A DNA stretch of 42,513 nucleotides from Actinomycetota bacterium (GTDB lineage: Bacteria > Actinomycetota > Thermoleophilia > Gaiellales > Gaiellaceae). Made by a program: the position numbers and the translations under genes. Location of the stretch: assembly GCA_005888435.1 (NCBI GenBank), contig VAXO01000022.1, positions 1 through 42,513 on the forward strand, in the 5' to 3' direction. The notes beneath the pieces are model-generated. The model saw only the letters and a program-made list of their open reading frames with translations. It did no database searches and was not told the DNA's origin. Position 1 is the stretch's first letter. Each line of letters opens with the position of its first letter. This document shows positions 41,920 to 42,513 of the stretch, piece after piece.

Positions 41920-41945
41920 GGCGCGCTGCGCGCGCCATGATGTTT
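41920..41945 (+). terminator. Terminator after the candidate 6S RNA
   Basis: GGCGCGC, TGC loop, GCGCGCC, then ATGATGTTTT; an A-run precedes the stem. An outer pairing GGGCGA...TCGCCC may extend it. Confidence 0.65.
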
Positions 41946-41969
41946 TCTCGCCCTCGAGCTTGTTTGTGG

Positions 41970-41996
41970 GCGAGCGCCGGCGAAGCCGGCACTCGC
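41970..41996. terminator. Second hairpin before mnmA
   Basis: GCGAG-c-GCCGGC, GAA loop, GCCGGC-a-CTCGC: an 11-bp stem with one mismatch and no T-run. Confidence 0.5.
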
Positions 41997-42008
41997 GGCG
42001 ATTGGCGC

Positions 42009-42014
42009 TAGCCT
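42009..42014 (+). promoter_or_regulatory. -10 element for mnmA
   Basis: TAGCCT, 6 nt before the GTG at 42021. Confidence 0.5.
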
Positions 42015-42020
42015 GACTTC

Positions 42021-42513
42021 GTGATGCAGCTTGTTGGAGACTCGGCTCGGGGGACTGAGTTTGCGTTTGTTCGGCTGAGGCTCGACGGGGATCGGATCGT
42101 CGATGCTGATGCGCCGGGGCTCGAGCGGTCGCTCGTCGGCTTGACGCTGCTCGAGGCTGCGGCCGTTGGCGGGGAGACGCTCGCCGTCGACGCGCTCGCG
42201 AATGCGATCGGGCCTGCCTTCAGTGCGCGGCGTTCACCGGGCCGGGTCGCGGTTGCGATGAGCGGCGGCGTCGACAGCGCCGTCGCGCTGCTCCGCTCGC
42301 TGCCGAACGCCATCGGCGTGACGCTTCGCCTCTGGCTCGATCCCGACGGGCCTGACGCCGAGCGCGCGTGCTGCTCGCCCGAAGCCGTGATCGCCGCGCG
42401 CGAAACCTGCCACGCGCTCGGCGTGCCGCACGTGACGCTCGACCTGCGCGAGGACTTCCGGCGCGCGGTCGTCGGCCCGTTCGTGCGAGGGTACGCGCGC
42501 GGCGAGACGCCGA
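42021..42513 (+). CDS. mnmA: tRNA-uridine 2-sulfurtransferase MnmA with extra N-terminal domain, 3' end cut by window edge
   Basis: The frame is open for 164 codons to the window edge. From about residue 74 it is MnmA: the PP-loop VAMSGGVDSAVALL, then CCSPEAVIAARETCHALG, and VPHVTLDLREDFR up to GETP, where NPC is expected next. The enzyme thiolates U34 of tRNAs for Lys, Glu and Gln. The first 73 residues are unusual; RLRLDGDRIVDADAPGLE followed by LVGLTLLEAAAVGGE resembles the IscU/NifU N-terminal scaffold fold, but without its cysteines. The start is GTG at 42021, immediately followed by an ATG. Confidence 0.88.
   Translation, partial: MMQLVGDSARGTEFAFVRLRLDGDRIVDADAPGLERSLVGLTLLEAAAVGGETLAVDALANAIGPAFSARRSPGRVAVAMSGGVDSAVALLRSLPNAIGVTLRLWLDPDGPDAERACCSPEAVIAARETCHALGVPHVTLDLREDFRRAVVGPFVRGYARGETP

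Overview
The window is a GC-rich, densely packed bacterial chromosome segment. The best taxonomic guess is a deep-branching actinobacterium of the Thermoleophilia type (Gaiellales or Solirubrobacterales relatives). This rests on family content: a Trp-repeat subtilase, a secreted protein of the 'SPALVVA...GTSYA' kind, several short proteins of types I associate with that class, and GatCAB-style aminoacylation hints. It was inferred by reading; no search was run.

Layout. Positions 1-3420 carry a Ca2+/H+ antiporter, a Cys-rich protein, an MFS transporter and endonuclease IV. Positions 3523-8604 carry gltX (its start lies inside a long inverted repeat), a single-domain response regulator, and M3 and M14 metallopeptidases. 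Positions 8706-10507 hold a secreted subtilase with an (ADASW)n tail. Positions 10661-14790 hold a small alpha/beta protein and a tightly overlapping minus-strand operon pepD - exported protein - Dcu-type transporter, with a candidate structured leader and terminator in front. Positions 14950-16186 are small genes. Positions 16310-20076 form a decayed integrative element at tRNA-Gln: a 45-bp duplicated tRNA end, a sialidase-fold secreted cargo protein, about 1 kb of near-empty DNA and a truncated, frameshifted tyrosine integrase. tRNA-Gln(CUG) and tRNA-Glu(CUC) follow.

Positions 20726-29686 hold a GT-C glycosyltransferase-like protein, an HD-family protein whose HD motif reads HC, and a minus-strand operon (methyltransferase, uracil-DNA glycosylase, heterodimeric ABC exporter, membrane protein). 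Positions 29706-35314 are a complete histidine-to-glutamate route (ftcD, hutH, hutU, hutI). Positions 35320-41741 contain a membrane protein, a cupin, an MBL hydrolase, hisS, aspS, a coiled-coil protein, a membrane protein and an RlpA-like protein. The end of the window has a strong candidate 6S RNA and the start of mnmA, which carries an extra N-terminal domain.

Regulatory theme. At least fourteen genes that start a transcription unit have a TAnnnT -10 hexamer only 6-10 nt before the start codon and no Shine-Dalgarno sequence, so they are probably leaderless or nearly so. In three cases the TAG stop codon of the preceding gene is itself the first half of the -10. The ftcD/methyltransferase pair shares one symmetric -10. 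Genes for exported proteins instead tend to have real leaders and GGAGG sites.
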